Below are positions 10,234 through 19,023 of a stretch of 64,000 bases of DNA, in pieces. Made by a program: the position numbers and the translations under genes. The DNA lies in NCBI RefSeq assembly GCF_042684585.1, contig NZ_JBHULS010000004.1:124001-188000 (forward strand). The letters run 5' to 3'. The notes beneath the pieces are model-generated. The model was not told the origin of the DNA, ran no database searches, and was given only the letters and a program-made list of their open reading frames with translations. The number at the start of each line of letters is the position of its first letter. The stretch's first letter is position 1. The DNA comes from Algorimicrobium sediminis. GTDB lineage: Bacteria > Bacteroidota > Bacteroidia > Flavobacteriales > Flavobacteriaceae.

Positions 10234-10755
10234 ATGCAAATATTAGGAATAAGTTCGCGAATTAATCACCCTGAATATGGGAAAGGCGTTATAACAAACG
10301 TAACCTCAAAACACTATTGGGTAACCTTTATAGAATCGGGGTTGGAAACAATAGAAATTGATTCTGAATTTGAAATTATTGAAGCGGCAGACAACGATGT
10401 GGATACCATTAGTTTTGCCGAAGTTGAATCTAGTTTGGTACAAATTTTAAAGCGCTGGAGTGATGTTTCGGAAGTGGTACACATAGCCGATAAATGGAAA
10501 GGTGGTACACTAATTATGGAGCCAGGAGATACTAATTTAAAGTCCAATAGCTTACCCATAGACACGTTTTTTCATAAAATAACCATGGTGCGCGACCGCT
10601 TGCGCGTTATGGAGCAAAAGATAAATTCTAGTGGCTTACAAGAGCAGGAAAAAATAGATTTACAACAATACATAACCCGTTGCTATGGCAGTTTAACTTC
10701 GTTTAACGTGTTGTTTAAATTGAAGGAGCAGCATTTTAAAGGACAGAAAAAATAA
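10234..10755 (+). CDS. Conserved hypothetical protein with Tudor/KOW-like N-terminus
   Basis: 173 aa, cytoplasmic. The N-terminal 45 residues (SRINHPEYGKGVITNV, then HYWVTF) follow the 'V-x-H-x-x-[FY]-G-x-G-x-V' beta-barrel pattern seen in the C-terminal Tudor-like domain of UvrD/PcrA and in other small bacterial proteins. The rest is acidic then alpha-helical (MVRDRLRVMEQKI). I do not recognise a named family. It is divergent from the histidine kinase gene and separated by 229 bp that contains no other gene. Function unknown; nucleic-acid or protein binding through the N-terminal fold is only a guess. Confidence 0.7.
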   Translation: MQILGISSRINHPEYGKGVITNVTSKHYWVTFIESGLETIEIDSEFEIIEAADNDVDTISFAEVESSLVQILKRWSDVSEVVHIADKWKGGTLIMEPGDTNLKSNSLPIDTFFHKITMVRDRLRVMEQKINSSGLQEQEKIDLQQYITRCYGSLTSFNVLFKLKEQHFKGQKK

Positions 10756-10763
10756 AAAATTAC

Positions 10764-10803
10764 CAACTTTAGTTTAACAAACCTAAAGTTTGTTGCTTTT
10801 TAT
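10764..10803. terminator. Hairpin terminator between convergent genes
   Basis: AACTTTAG (10765-10772) pairs with CTAAAGTT (10783-10790) around an A/T-rich loop and is followed on the plus strand by a T-rich run. It lies exactly between the stop of the Tudor-like gene and the stop of the convergent gene at 10800, so it could serve both strands. Confidence 0.5.
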
Positions 10804-11513
10804 TTGCCAACCACATTATTGAGTTTAATGCCTAAAAATAAAAACTGATGAAAAGTGGGTAAAAGGGCGCCACTTTCGGTGGTAGTCCAGTTATTCCAGC
10901 TGGCCTCCAAGCCGCCAATTGGTAAAATTTGTACCCACATACGGAACTTAATGGGTTTGTTATTAGCGTCTAGTATCCACAAATAAGAATCGCCAGGTGT
11001 TGTACCACCACTGGTGTAGGTAACTAATAAACCTTGTTGGTTATTATCTAAAGGTATTAGTTGCCGTTCTGTACCGGGATCAAAAACTTTATAAGGCGCC
11101 ACCAGCCAGAAAGAGTCGTTGTTAAAGTAGCCAAGGGCTGTTTTGATGTGTTCCGAAGCTTGTTCGCCTTGTATTTCAAAATTATGAACAAAAACCTTAC
11201 TCGAGTCGGGATGGTTTAAATGAAGCTGTACTTTATAATCTTTCCAACGCACTGTGCAGGTATGTTTGTTTTTTTGCCACTGGTAATGCCGTCTGTTTTT
11301 AAAGCTCCATTCAATGTAATTTGTGTTTTTGTAGGCTTCGTAATTTAAAGCCTCCAACATGTTGTGGGCCAGACTATCCGCTTGAGGTCCTGCTATGCCT
11401 GTAGGTAATTCTTCGTTGTATTTAAAGTACACAAACCCGAAAAACAGTAGGCTAGGCAGGGTTAAAAATACCACTATGCCAAGGCTTATTTTTACTATTT
11501 TTTTTATGGTCAT
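10800..11513 (-). CDS. Membrane-anchored hypothetical protein
   Basis: 237 aa. One hydrophobic segment (about residues 9-28, IVKISLGIVVFLTLPSLLFF) anchors a soluble, probably periplasmic domain rich in Trp/Tyr (YQWQKNKHTCTVRWKDY, FWLVAPYKVFD). No motif of a characterised enzyme is visible. It is monocistronic, with about 250 bp of gene-free sequence (11514-11767) behind it. Function unknown. Confidence 0.7.
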   Translation of the reverse strand: MTIKKIVKISLGIVVFLTLPSLLFFGFVYFKYNEELPTGIAGPQADSLAHNMLEALNYEAYKNTNYIEWSFKNRRHYQWQKNKHTCTVRWKDYKVQLHLNHPDSSKVFVHNFEIQGEQASEHIKTALGYFNNDSFWLVAPYKVFDPGTERQLIPLDNNQQGLLVTYTSGGTTPGDSYLWILDANNKPIKFRMWVQILPIGGLEASWNNWTTTESGALLPTFHQFLFLGIKLNNVVGK

Positions 11514-11767
11514 GTTAGTCTAACTGAATTTTTAGATTGCGTAAATTCCAATTACCTTGTTGGTGTTATTAAAAAAGCTACTCACAGTAAACTTTTTAAG
11601 GCTTCGTTCAAAAGTAAGAAAAATTATTGTGTATTTCGCCTATGCTACCAGCAAGCGCTTTAGTTTATTAAGGCTTTTTTATTTTAAGGCAATTTCTTTC
11701 CTCACTACTGTTAGCATGAGAAGCTTTTAACCAAGCAATACGTGCTGTTTAAATGTTTCTAAATATT

Positions 11768-12373
11768 TTATTTAAAGCTGTAGTTAGCTAATAAACGTGT
11801 TAGTGCTTGCGCGGCAAAAATGCGTAGTTCTTCAAAAAAACTAGTAAACTCCAATTCAAATTTGCTGTAGTGTTCTAGTAATTCTGTGGTGGCTAAATGC
11901 ATGTTAGATTTGTAACCGGTTCGTTTGTTCATACCGTTTAAAACCTGTTGAATACCTTGCACATGTGCATAATTTAGAAGCCAGTTATGCTGCATCATAA
12001 AAGGAACCATGTGTTGCGTTTTTTGGGGAAGTATGTGAAAGTTTTCTTCTAATAATTGGTAAAAATCTTGTACAAAAATAGCCAGCGGTATTTTGGAGTA
12101 GGTGGTCCAGTTTTTAGCCAGAAAATGATCGTAAAAAATGTCTACAATGATACCGCTGTAATGACCGTAATTTTTGTGTAGTTTTTTAGTGCTTTGCCTA
12201 AATATGGGGTGTGCATCTGTAAAAGTATCTATTTCGCGGTGTAACAAAATACCAATTTGTATTTCTTTAGAATACTTTAGATATTGTTTTCCGCGTATAC
12301 CATCGGCAATAAAATTTCCAATAGCAACGTTTTTTAAGTTGTTAGAAAGGTAAATATGGGCGAGAAAATTCAT
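11768..12373 (-). CDS. Acyl carrier protein phosphodiesterase-like protein (AcpH/DUF479)
   Basis: 201 aa, the usual size of AcpH. The N-terminal MNFLAHIYLS and the metal-binding pattern of the HD-like fold are visible: GNFIADGIRG near residue 20, LLHREIDTFTDAHP near 45-58 and VDIFYDHFLAKNW near 77-90. AcpH removes the 4'-phosphopantetheine arm from acyl carrier protein in E. coli; in Bacteroidota this activity has not generally been tested. Cytoplasmic, single gene. The assignment to the family is good, the exact activity inferred. Confidence 0.85.
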   Translation of the reverse strand: MNFLAHIYLSNNLKNVAIGNFIADGIRGKQYLKYSKEIQIGILLHREIDTFTDAHPIFRQSTKKLHKNYGHYSGIIVDIFYDHFLAKNWTTYSKIPLAIFVQDFYQLLEENFHILPQKTQHMVPFMMQHNWLLNYAHVQGIQQVLNGMNKRTGYKSNMHLATTELLEHYSKFELEFTSFFEELRIFAAQALTRLLANYSFK

Positions 12374-12512
12374 GCCTTAAAGATAGGTTTTTTGTTTGGC
12401 ACAAAACAAAATTAATGCGCTTAAAAAGTCGGCATTAGCCTGCACCGTTATCATAGCAGCGTACAACTTTCATGTGTTTTAACGGGTACCCATGTGCAAT
12501 TTCCGAAATTTC

Positions 12513-12542
12513 TTTCAAAAGGGCGCTTAATGCTTATATTTG
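12513..12542 (+). promoter_or_regulatory. Candidate Bacteroidota promoter for glmM
   Basis: A -7 box TATATTTG (12535-12542) fits TAnnTTTG, and a TTTC at 12513-12516, 18 bp upstream, is close to the -33 TTTG element. The start codon is at 12581, leaving a leader of about 30 bases. Confidence 0.5.
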
Positions 12543-12580
12543 TCCTTTAAGTTATTATCATCTTTAAATTTTCATGTATT

Positions 12581-13975
12581 ATGACATTAATAAAATCTAT
12601 TTCAGGAATTCGCGGCACTATTGGTGGTGCAGTTGGTTCTAATTTAACACCCATCGATGCGGTAAAATTTGCATCTGCGTATGGGGTTTGGATTAAACAA
12701 CAATATAAAAAGGATGCTTACCGTGTGGTGGTGGGGCGCGATGCGCGTATTTCAGGTGAGATGATTCAAAATTTGGTTATAAATACATTGGTAGGTTTAG
12801 GCATACATGTAATCGATTTAGGACTTTCAACAACACCAACTGTAGAAGTAGCGGTACCCATGGAACATGCCGATGGTGGTATAATTTTAACAGCTAGTCA
12901 CAATCCCAAAGAATGGAATGCTTTAAAATTACTTAATAATAAAGGCGAATTTTTAAACGGTGAAGAGGGCGCTAAAATTTTAAACATAGCCGAAAGCCAG
13001 CATATAAGCTTTGCTGATGTAGACAGTTTAGGAAAAATAACCCGAAACGATGCTTATATTGATATGCACATAGATGCCATTTTAGATTTAAAACTTGTAA
13101 ATAAAGCGGCCATAGAAAAAGCAAAATTTAAGGTTGTGGTAGATGGTGTAAACTCCACAGGAGGCATTGCCATTCCACTGTTATTGGAACGTTTAGGCGT
13201 AACTTGTGTAAAACTGTACTGTGAACCAACAGGGCATTTTCCGCATAATCCGGAGCCGTTGAAAGAGCATTTAACAGATTTATCGGATGCGGTTGTAAAA
13301 GAACGTGCCGATTTTGGTATTGTAGTAGACCCAGATGTAGATAGGTTGGCTTTTATAGACGAAACAGGCGCTATGTTTGGCGAGGAGTATACTTTAGTAG
13401 CCTGTGCCGATTATGTGTTAAGCAAAACACCCGGCAACACGGTAAGCAATATGAGTTCCACTAGAGCCTTGCGTGATATTACCGAAAAACATGGTGGCAC
13501 CTATCAAGCTAGTGCAGTGGGCGAAGTAAATGTAGTGGCTTTAATGAAACAAAATAATGCTGTTATTGGCGGCGAAGGTAACGGTGGTATTATTTACCCA
13601 GCATCGCATTACGGTCGCGATGCCATGGTTGGTGTTGCTTTATTTTTGAGTCTGCTTGCAGAAAAACAACTTACGGTTAGTGCCTTGCGTGCAACCTACC
13701 CCAATTATTTCATGAGTAAGAAAAAAATAGCTTTAACTCCAGAACTGAATGTGGATGCTATTTTAAAAGCTATGGCAGCGCAGTACCAGGAAAAAGAAGC
13801 AGTAAATACTACGGATGGCGTAAAAATTGATTTTAGCAACAGTTGGGTACATTTGCGAAAAAGTAACACCGAACCTATTATTAGAATTTATACAGAAGCC
13901 GAAAATCAGGAGGCTGCCAATGTTTTGGCCGATAGGTTTATAGCTGAAATTAAAGCGGTGTCTAGCGGCTTATAA
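12581..13975 (+). CDS. glmM: Phosphoglucosamine mutase (alpha-D-phosphohexomutase family)
   Basis: 464 aa. All four hexomutase signatures are present: phospho-serine loop TASHNPKEWNALK near residue 102, the metal loop DPDVDRLAF near 248, the sugar-specificity loop GEGNGGIIYP near 332, and the phosphate-binding loop RKSNTEPIIRIY near 427. GlmM converts glucosamine-6-phosphate to glucosamine-1-phosphate for UDP-GlcNAc, peptidoglycan and lipid A synthesis. A related phosphomannomutase/phosphoglucomutase role cannot be excluded from sequence alone, since the loops are shared. Cytoplasmic, monocistronic, followed by a hairpin. Confidence 0.88.
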   Translation: MTLIKSISGIRGTIGGAVGSNLTPIDAVKFASAYGVWIKQQYKKDAYRVVVGRDARISGEMIQNLVINTLVGLGIHVIDLGLSTTPTVEVAVPMEHADGGIILTASHNPKEWNALKLLNNKGEFLNGEEGAKILNIAESQHISFADVDSLGKITRNDAYIDMHIDAILDLKLVNKAAIEKAKFKVVVDGVNSTGGIAIPLLLERLGVTCVKLYCEPTGHFPHNPEPLKEHLTDLSDAVVKERADFGIVVDPDVDRLAFIDETGAMFGEEYTLVACADYVLSKTPGNTVSNMSSTRALRDITEKHGGTYQASAVGEVNVVALMKQNNAVIGGEGNGGIIYPASHYGRDAMVGVALFLSLLAEKQLTVSALRATYPNYFMSKKKIALTPELNVDAILKAMAAQYQEKEAVNTTDGVKIDFSNSWVHLRKSNTEPIIRIYTEAENQEAANVLADRFIAEIKAVSSGL

Positions 13976-14003
13976 TCTATTTTTAAAATAATTTAAATGT
14001 AAC

Positions 14004-14040
14004 AAACCAAGACAGCTACACGGTGTAGAGGTCTTGGTTT
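14004..14040. terminator. Long hairpin between convergent glmM and acyltransferase genes
   Basis: AAACCAAGAC (14004-14013) pairs with GTCTTGGTTT (14031-14040), and an inner stem CTACA/TGTAG caps it. It is placed between two convergent genes. There is no strict T-run, so it may act as a transcript end-protecting structure or bidirectional terminator. Confidence 0.55.
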
Positions 14041-14076
14041 GTGGTATTTATTATCAGCTGTACGCCAACACCTATG

Positions 14077-14967
14077 TTACTGAAATTGAGCGGGGACTTT
14101 ATTACGGTGTTTCCAGCGTTTATGTGTCCACAAATAATACTCTGGAGCTTCATTAATTTGCGCTTCTACCAGTTCTAAAAACTTGTCTGTTATGCTGTAG
14201 TTTGGAAACGCGTTGGGGTTATGAGCAATGGTTGTAAAGGTAGTTTCGTAATAGCCCCTTTTTATTCGTTTAACGCCAAAAAATACAACAGTCATGTCTA
14301 GTTTTTTTGCCAACATTTCGGCGCCTGTATGCACGGGTACTTTAATACCCATAAAATCTTTCCAATGGTGTGCTTTTTCGGCTTTAGGCGATTGGTCTGA
14401 TGCAAATCCGCAAAGTGTAATTTCGCCACGTTCGTGAGCGGCAGAGATGGTTAAAATAGCTTCTTTGGTTGTTATTAAGTGACTGTTGTATTTAGCACGA
14501 ATGCGTTTTACGAGTTTATCGAAATATGTATTGGCTAATTGTTTGTAAATAGCATAGCCTGTCATGTTTACATAGGTTTGTAAAATAAAAATCCATTCCC
14601 AACTGCCATAATGGGCGCATACCAAGGCAACACTGCGTTTTTGTTTTTCTAAATCTTGAAGTAACGCCACGTTTGTAAAGGTAAAATGCTTCTTCATTTC
14701 TGCCTCCGAAATGGTCATCGATTTAATGGACTCCAAAATCATATCGCATAAATGGTGGTAAAACTTTTTTCGAATCTGGTTTAACTCCTTATCGGTTTTG
14801 TTTGGAAAAGCTAGCTTTAAATTGGCTTTAACTACTTTTTTTCTGTAGCCAATTAGGTAATAAAGCAAAACAAATAAACCGTCGGAAACGGCATACAGCA
14901 ATCGGAACGGTAAAATAGAAATTACCCATAAAATGGGATAAATAAGAATATAGGCAAGAAATTGCAT
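14077..14967 (-). CDS. Lipid A acyltransferase-like protein (LpxL/HtrB family)
   Basis: 296 aa. An N-terminal hydrophobic segment (AYILIYPILWVISILPFRLLY) is followed by the family's catalytic H(x)4E motif, CAHYGSWEW near residue 120. The family adds secondary acyl chains to lipid A (or related lipids) at the inner face of the cytoplasmic membrane, using acyl-ACP. FASDQSPK near 190 and the final YYLWTHKRWK are also typical of it. It is divergent from the rhomboid gene with about 60 bp between the starts. Confidence 0.9.
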   Translation of the reverse strand: MQFLAYILIYPILWVISILPFRLLYAVSDGLFVLLYYLIGYRKKVVKANLKLAFPNKTDKELNQIRKKFYHHLCDMILESIKSMTISEAEMKKHFTFTNVALLQDLEKQKRSVALVCAHYGSWEWIFILQTYVNMTGYAIYKQLANTYFDKLVKRIRAKYNSHLITTKEAILTISAAHERGEITLCGFASDQSPKAEKAHHWKDFMGIKVPVHTGAEMLAKKLDMTVVFFGVKRIKRGYYETTFTTIAHNPNAFPNYSITDKFLELVEAQINEAPEYYLWTHKRWKHRNKVPAQFQ

Positions 14968-15029
14968 GAATAAGTTTTAGATTTGCAGCTACAAATATAT
15001 AGTATATTCTATTTAAACAAATAGTATTT

Positions 15030-15680
15030 ATGGGCGATTTAAGTTTAGTAACGTTAGTAATTATTGCCGCCAATGTGGTGGTTTCATTAAAGGGATTTAA
15101 CGATTTTTCATTTTTTGAACGCTATAAGTTTAATATTGCTGCCATTACACGTGGCGAAAAAGTGCGGATGTTTTCATCTGGTTTTTTGCATGTAGATATA
15201 GCGCACTTATTTTTCAATATGTTTTCATTGTACGTTTTTGCTAATGTGGTAATTGCTTTTTTAGGGAATTTTAAGTTTTTATTGGTATACGTAGTTAGTT
15301 TACTTTTGGGTAATTTATTGTCATTATATTTTCACAAAAACGAACCATATTATTCGGCTGTTGGGGCAAGCGGTGCTGTTATGGGTATTGTTTATGCCGC
15401 AATTTTGCTGCAACCAGGTATGAGCCTCTACTTGTTTTTTATTCCCATTCCTATTCCAGCGTATATTTTTGGTATTGGTTATATGTTATATTCCATTTAT
15501 GGAATGAAAAATAAAGTAGGTAATATTGGTCATGATGCACATTTTGGTGGTGCTATTGGTGGGTATATAACAACGCTGCTTTTTGCAAGTTGGTTGTTTG
15601 AAAAAAACTTACTTATGGTTATTTTATTAGCTTTACCCATTGTGTTGTTATACATTTTAAAAAAGGCTGGTAAATTATAA
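15030..15680 (+). CDS. Rhomboid-family intramembrane serine protease
   Basis: 216 aa with about six membrane segments. The catalytic serine is in GASGAVMG near residue 114, and the histidine partner in HDAHFGGAIGG near 171; an HVDIAHLFFNM segment near 54 is the usual conserved histidine-asparagine region. Rhomboids cut transmembrane helices of other proteins within the membrane; the substrate here is unknown. Short, minimal-length bacterial form. Divergent from the acyltransferase; followed by a strong terminator. Confidence 0.92.
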   Translation: MGDLSLVTLVIIAANVVVSLKGFNDFSFFERYKFNIAAITRGEKVRMFSSGFLHVDIAHLFFNMFSLYVFANVVIAFLGNFKFLLVYVVSLLLGNLLSLYFHKNEPYYSAVGASGAVMGIVYAAILLQPGMSLYLFFIPIPIPAYIFGIGYMLYSIYGMKNKVGNIGHDAHFGGAIGGYITTLLFASWLFEKNLLMVILLALPIVLLYILKKAGKL

Positions 15681-15706
15681 GTTAGGGTATTCATAAACTA
15701 AAAAAA

Positions 15707-15735
15707 ACGCGCCCTTTTAAGGACGCGTTTTTTTT
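15707..15735. terminator. Bidirectional Rho-independent terminator
   Basis: ACGCG-c-CCTT (from 15707) pairs with AAGG-a-CGCGT (to 15728), preceded by A's and followed by an eight-base T-run. It lies between the convergent rhomboid and TlpA-like genes. Confidence 0.85.
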
Positions 15736-15804
15736 ATTTATAAGTTTCAAGTTATTGATTTTAGATAACTAGAAACGTCATTTATTTTAAAAATAGACGT
15801 GAGC

Positions 15805-16932
15805 CTAATTTAAAAGCTCTGCAATTTTAGCCTCTAGTGCGTCGCCACGTAAGTTTTTAGCAACAATTTTTCCTTCGCTATCTAAAATAAATGTAGCTGG
15901 AATAGCTTGTATGTTGTAAAGTTTGGCAACAGGATCGTTAAAATAATTTAGGTTAGAAACTTGGTACCACGTTAGATTGTCTTTTTCTATGGCTGCCAAC
16001 CACTCTGCTTTAGCGTCTTTTTGTCTTGGATTACCGTCCAGTGAAACACCAATAATTTCTAATCCTTTTTCGTGGTATTTTTCATACACTTTTACAACAT
16101 TCGGGTTTTCGCGTCTGCAAGGTCCGCACCAGGCAGCCCAAAAGTCGATGATGGTTACTTTTCCTAAAACATCTTTTAGCGCTATGGTTTCGCCATCTGG
16201 GTTGGGAGCTGAAAACTCTGGAGCCATACTTCCAATAGCCGTAGCTTTTTCGCTATTTAGCAACGTGTTAATACTTTCACCCATTCTACTTGTTTTCACG
16301 GCATCGGTAAAATTATCGTACAATTCCTGTGCTTTGGCCGTTTCAATACTTTTTGTTTTAATAAGATTTTCTAAAATAGCGGCACTGGTTACTGCATCGT
16401 TGTACTTTTTAATAGTCTCTTGATTTTTCAGGTTCCCTTCATCTACAATTTTTTGGTACTCTGCTTGAATGGCATTCATTTTCGCGGTATCGCCAGCTGT
16501 TCTCGCAGCCATATAAGCTTGCCCCATAGATTGATTTTTTAATCTGATAGGATCCGAGATATCTCTAAAAAGTTTAAAAATATCATTCTCTTTACTTCCT
16601 GTAACCACAGATTTTTGCAAACTGTCTTTATAAAAAGTTACGGACATGGTTTCGTTTTCCAAAACAATTGGCATGCCACCAGCAGCGCCCTCTAAAGTAA
16701 GAACATATAAATCTGGGCTGGTAACCGACCCCGTAAAAGAAACTTTACCATCTTTTACCACAGATGAGTCCGTAAACGTTACATTGTTTAAATCGGCATT
16801 ACGAAGCACCATAGTTTTTCCGTTTAAAGAGGCATCTATTGTACCGTTTAACGTATAACCATTTGTTTTTTCCTCATTTTTACACGACGCTACAAGCACA
16901 ATACCTGATAGTAGCAAGATTTTTTTAATCAT
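15805..16932 (-). CDS. TlpA-like thioredoxin lipoprotein with DUF4369 N-terminal domain
   Basis: 375 aa. The N-terminus is a lipoprotein signal (LLSGIVLVASC, Cys about 17). A DUF4369-like beta domain covers roughly residues 25-130, a helical linker follows, and the C-terminal AhpC/TSA-thioredoxin fold carries the redox motif WAAWCGPCRREN near 265-276 with a cis-Pro in IQAIPATFIL near 345. Such proteins act as extracytoplasmic thiol-disulfide reductases, for example in cytochrome maturation or oxidative stress. Anchored in the cell envelope. Monocistronic, divergent from mnmE. Confidence 0.92.
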   Translation of the reverse strand: MIKKILLLSGIVLVASCKNEEKTNGYTLNGTIDASLNGKTMVLRNADLNNVTFTDSSVVKDGKVSFTGSVTSPDLYVLTLEGAAGGMPIVLENETMSVTFYKDSLQKSVVTGSKENDIFKLFRDISDPIRLKNQSMGQAYMAARTAGDTAKMNAIQAEYQKIVDEGNLKNQETIKKYNDAVTSAAILENLIKTKSIETAKAQELYDNFTDAVKTSRMGESINTLLNSEKATAIGSMAPEFSAPNPDGETIALKDVLGKVTIIDFWAAWCGPCRRENPNVVKVYEKYHEKGLEIIGVSLDGNPRQKDAKAEWLAAIEKDNLTWYQVSNLNYFNDPVAKLYNIQAIPATFILDSEGKIVAKNLRGDALEAKIAELLN

Positions 16933-17030
16933 TTTTTCTCATTTTAGTTTAGGCAAATATACATATTTGACAAAAACATAAGGTAACAATAAGCAAATAT
17001 CCAAAGGGTTAGTTTATATCTATAATTTAG

Positions 17031-17038
17031 TACTTTTG
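17031..17038 (+). promoter_or_regulatory. -7 promoter box of mnmE
   Basis: TACTTTTG fits the Bacteroidota TAnnTTTG consensus and lies only four bases before the mnmE ATG, which predicts a nearly leaderless mRNA. No convincing -33 TTTG is seen. Confidence 0.45.
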
Positions 17039-17042
17039 TGTT

Positions 17043-18434
17043 ATGAATAATAAGGATACAATTGTGGCGCTTGCCACGCCATCGGGTGCTGGGGCCATTG
17101 CAGTCATTCGGTTGTCTGGTAGTCAAGCTATCGCTATAGCAGACCGCTGTTTTACGTCTGTTAGTAAATCTAAAAAATTAGCCCAGGTAAATACGCACAC
17201 CATTCATTTGGGTCATATTGTGGATGGCTCCAAGGAGTTAGATGAGGTTTTGGTTTCAGTTTTTAAAAATCCGCAGTCCTACACTGGCGAGGATGTTGTA
17301 GAAATTTCATGTCATGGCTCAAATTATATTCAACAACAAATTATTCAGTTGTTTTTACGTAATGGTTGCCGAATGGCAGACGCAGGCGAATTTACCTTAC
17401 GCGCTTTTTTAAATGGTAAATTAGATTTAAGTCAGGCAGAAGCTGTAGCCGATTTAATAGCTAGTGACAACGAAGCCTCGCACCAGGTAGCCATGCAGCA
17501 AATGCGCGGTGGTTTTTCAAGTGAAATTGCGAAACTGCGCGAAGAACTATTAAACTTTGCGTCTTTAATTGAATTGGAATTGGACTTTGCGGAAGAAGAT
17601 GTAGAATTTGCGGACAGAGGTCAGTTTCGTGAGTTGCTAACCCGAATACATACGGTTTTAAAACGATTAATAGATTCGTTTGCTGTTGGAAATGTTATAA
17701 AAAATGGCATTCCTGTTGCCATTGTAGGTGAACCCAATGTTGGTAAATCTACTTTACTAAATGCTTTGTTAAACGAGGAGCGCGCCATTGTTAGCGATGT
17801 GGCGGGCACTACCCGCGATACCATTGAAGATGAAATAAGTATTGGCGGTATGGGATTCCGTTTTATTGATACAGCCGGTATTAGAGACACCCAAGATGTG
17901 GTAGAGACAATTGGCATTAAAAAAACATTTGAAAAAATAGAACAGGCGCAAGTAGTTATTTATTTGTTTGATGCTACCCAATTTCAAGCTCAAGAAAACA
18001 GGCTACGTATAGAACTGGAAAAAATTAAAAACAAATACCCATTAAAACCGTTACTTGTTATTGCCAATAAGGTAGATAAAATTGATGATGTGGCAGTAAC
18101 CCATCTTCAAAATGTTATACCAAATGTGCATGTAATGTCTGCTAAATCGGGAATGGGTGTAGAGCTATTAACCAATGCTTTATTGGATTTGGTGAATACG
18201 GGCGCTTTGCGAAATAATGAAACCATTATTACAAACACCCGCCATTACGATGCCCTGTTAAAAGCTTTGGAAGAAATCCAAAAAGTAAAAGCCGGATTGG
18301 AAGCCGGATTGGCAACCGATTTAATGGCTATAGATATACGGGAAGCCCTTTACTATTTTGGTTTAATAACCGGAAGCGTAACCAACGACGAATTACTTGG
18401 TAATATTTTTGCTAATTTTTGTATTGGGAAGTAA
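17043..18434 (+). CDS. mnmE: tRNA modification GTPase MnmE (TrmE)
   Basis: 463 aa. The N-terminal tetrahydrofolate-binding domain (TPSGAGAIAVIRLSG) is followed by a helical region and an inserted G domain with G1 GEPNVGKST near residue 229, DTAG near 278 and NKVD near 342. The C-terminal FCIGK has the conserved Cys needed for modification. MnmE with MnmG installs the carboxymethylaminomethyl group on U34 of certain tRNAs. The last codons (Ile-Gly-Lys-stop) form the left attachment site of the following integrative island, so the gene is kept intact by the insertion. Confidence 0.97.
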   Translation: MNNKDTIVALATPSGAGAIAVIRLSGSQAIAIADRCFTSVSKSKKLAQVNTHTIHLGHIVDGSKELDEVLVSVFKNPQSYTGEDVVEISCHGSNYIQQQIIQLFLRNGCRMADAGEFTLRAFLNGKLDLSQAEAVADLIASDNEASHQVAMQQMRGGFSSEIAKLREELLNFASLIELELDFAEEDVEFADRGQFRELLTRIHTVLKRLIDSFAVGNVIKNGIPVAIVGEPNVGKSTLLNALLNEERAIVSDVAGTTRDTIEDEISIGGMGFRFIDTAGIRDTQDVVETIGIKKTFEKIEQAQVVIYLFDATQFQAQENRLRIELEKIKNKYPLKPLLVIANKVDKIDDVAVTHLQNVIPNVHVMSAKSGMGVELLTNALLDLVNTGALRNNETIITNTRHYDALLKALEEIQKVKAGLEAGLATDLMAIDIREALYYFGLITGSVTNDELLGNIFANFCIGK

Positions 18435-18435
18435 C
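18419..18435 (+). other. attL of the island
   Basis: TTGTATTGGGAAGTAAC contains the last codons and stop of mnmE. Its partner is at 42644-42660. About 100-150 bp inside the element (18531-18587) are three direct repeats of the form TGTTGCC(C/T)(A/T)AAT; one contains ATTTGTTGCCCAAAT, which recurs 36 bp inside the right border at about 42594. Confidence 0.8.
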
Positions 18436-18651
18436 TTACTTTCTTTTACTTGTTAATGTATTGATTTTATTGACTTTAAAGCTTTTTATCTTCTCTTTTT
18501 TGTTGCTTTTTTGTTCTTTTTTAACTAAATTTGTTGTATATCTGTTGCCTTAAATACTGATTTGTTGCCCAAATCTGTTGGCTAAAAGATTGGCGAAATG
18601 ATGCACCATATTGCCCCACGTTGCACCATAACGCTACATAAAGCACCATTT

Positions 18652-19017
18652 ATGAGCAGTAATTTATACATCCCAAAAACCTGTAAACATTGCGGTAATG
18701 CTTTTACAGCACGCACAACAGTAACTAAATACTGTGGTGATACTTGCGCTAAAAAAGCCTATAAGGCACGTAAGCGTAAAGAAAAAGTACAAGCTACTCT
18801 TACAAAGGATATGCAGCAGCAAAATGAAGCTGTCCAAATTCCAAACCTCAACACGGTAAATAATAAAGATTTTTTAAGCGTTACTGAAGCCTCACAATTG
18901 ATTGGTGTTAGTAGATGGACCATTCAAAGAATGATTCAACAAGGACGTTTAAAAGCAGTCCCTTTTGGAAGAAAACGTATTGTAGCCAGATGGCAAATAG
19001 AAAACCTCTTTAATTAG
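18652..19017 (+). CDS. Zinc-ribbon plus helix-turn-helix (excisionase-type) DNA-binding protein
   Basis: About 121 aa from the ATG at 18652, chosen because the protein then begins MSSNLYIPKTCKHCG; an upstream ATG at 18598 would add 18 residues of low complexity. A small zinc-binding module has CKHCG and YCGDTC pairs. The C-terminal ~50 residues (FLSVTEASQLIGVSRWTIQRMI, then GRLKAVPFGRKRIVARW) form a MerR-like helix-turn-helix of the excisionase type. It sits six bases upstream of the integrase gene and probably regulates integration or excision, by analogy with other elements. Confidence 0.8.
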   Translation: MSSNLYIPKTCKHCGNAFTARTTVTKYCGDTCAKKAYKARKRKEKVQATLTKDMQQQNEAVQIPNLNTVNNKDFLSVTEASQLIGVSRWTIQRMIQQGRLKAVPFGRKRIVARWQIENLFN

Positions 19018-19023
19018 CATCCT

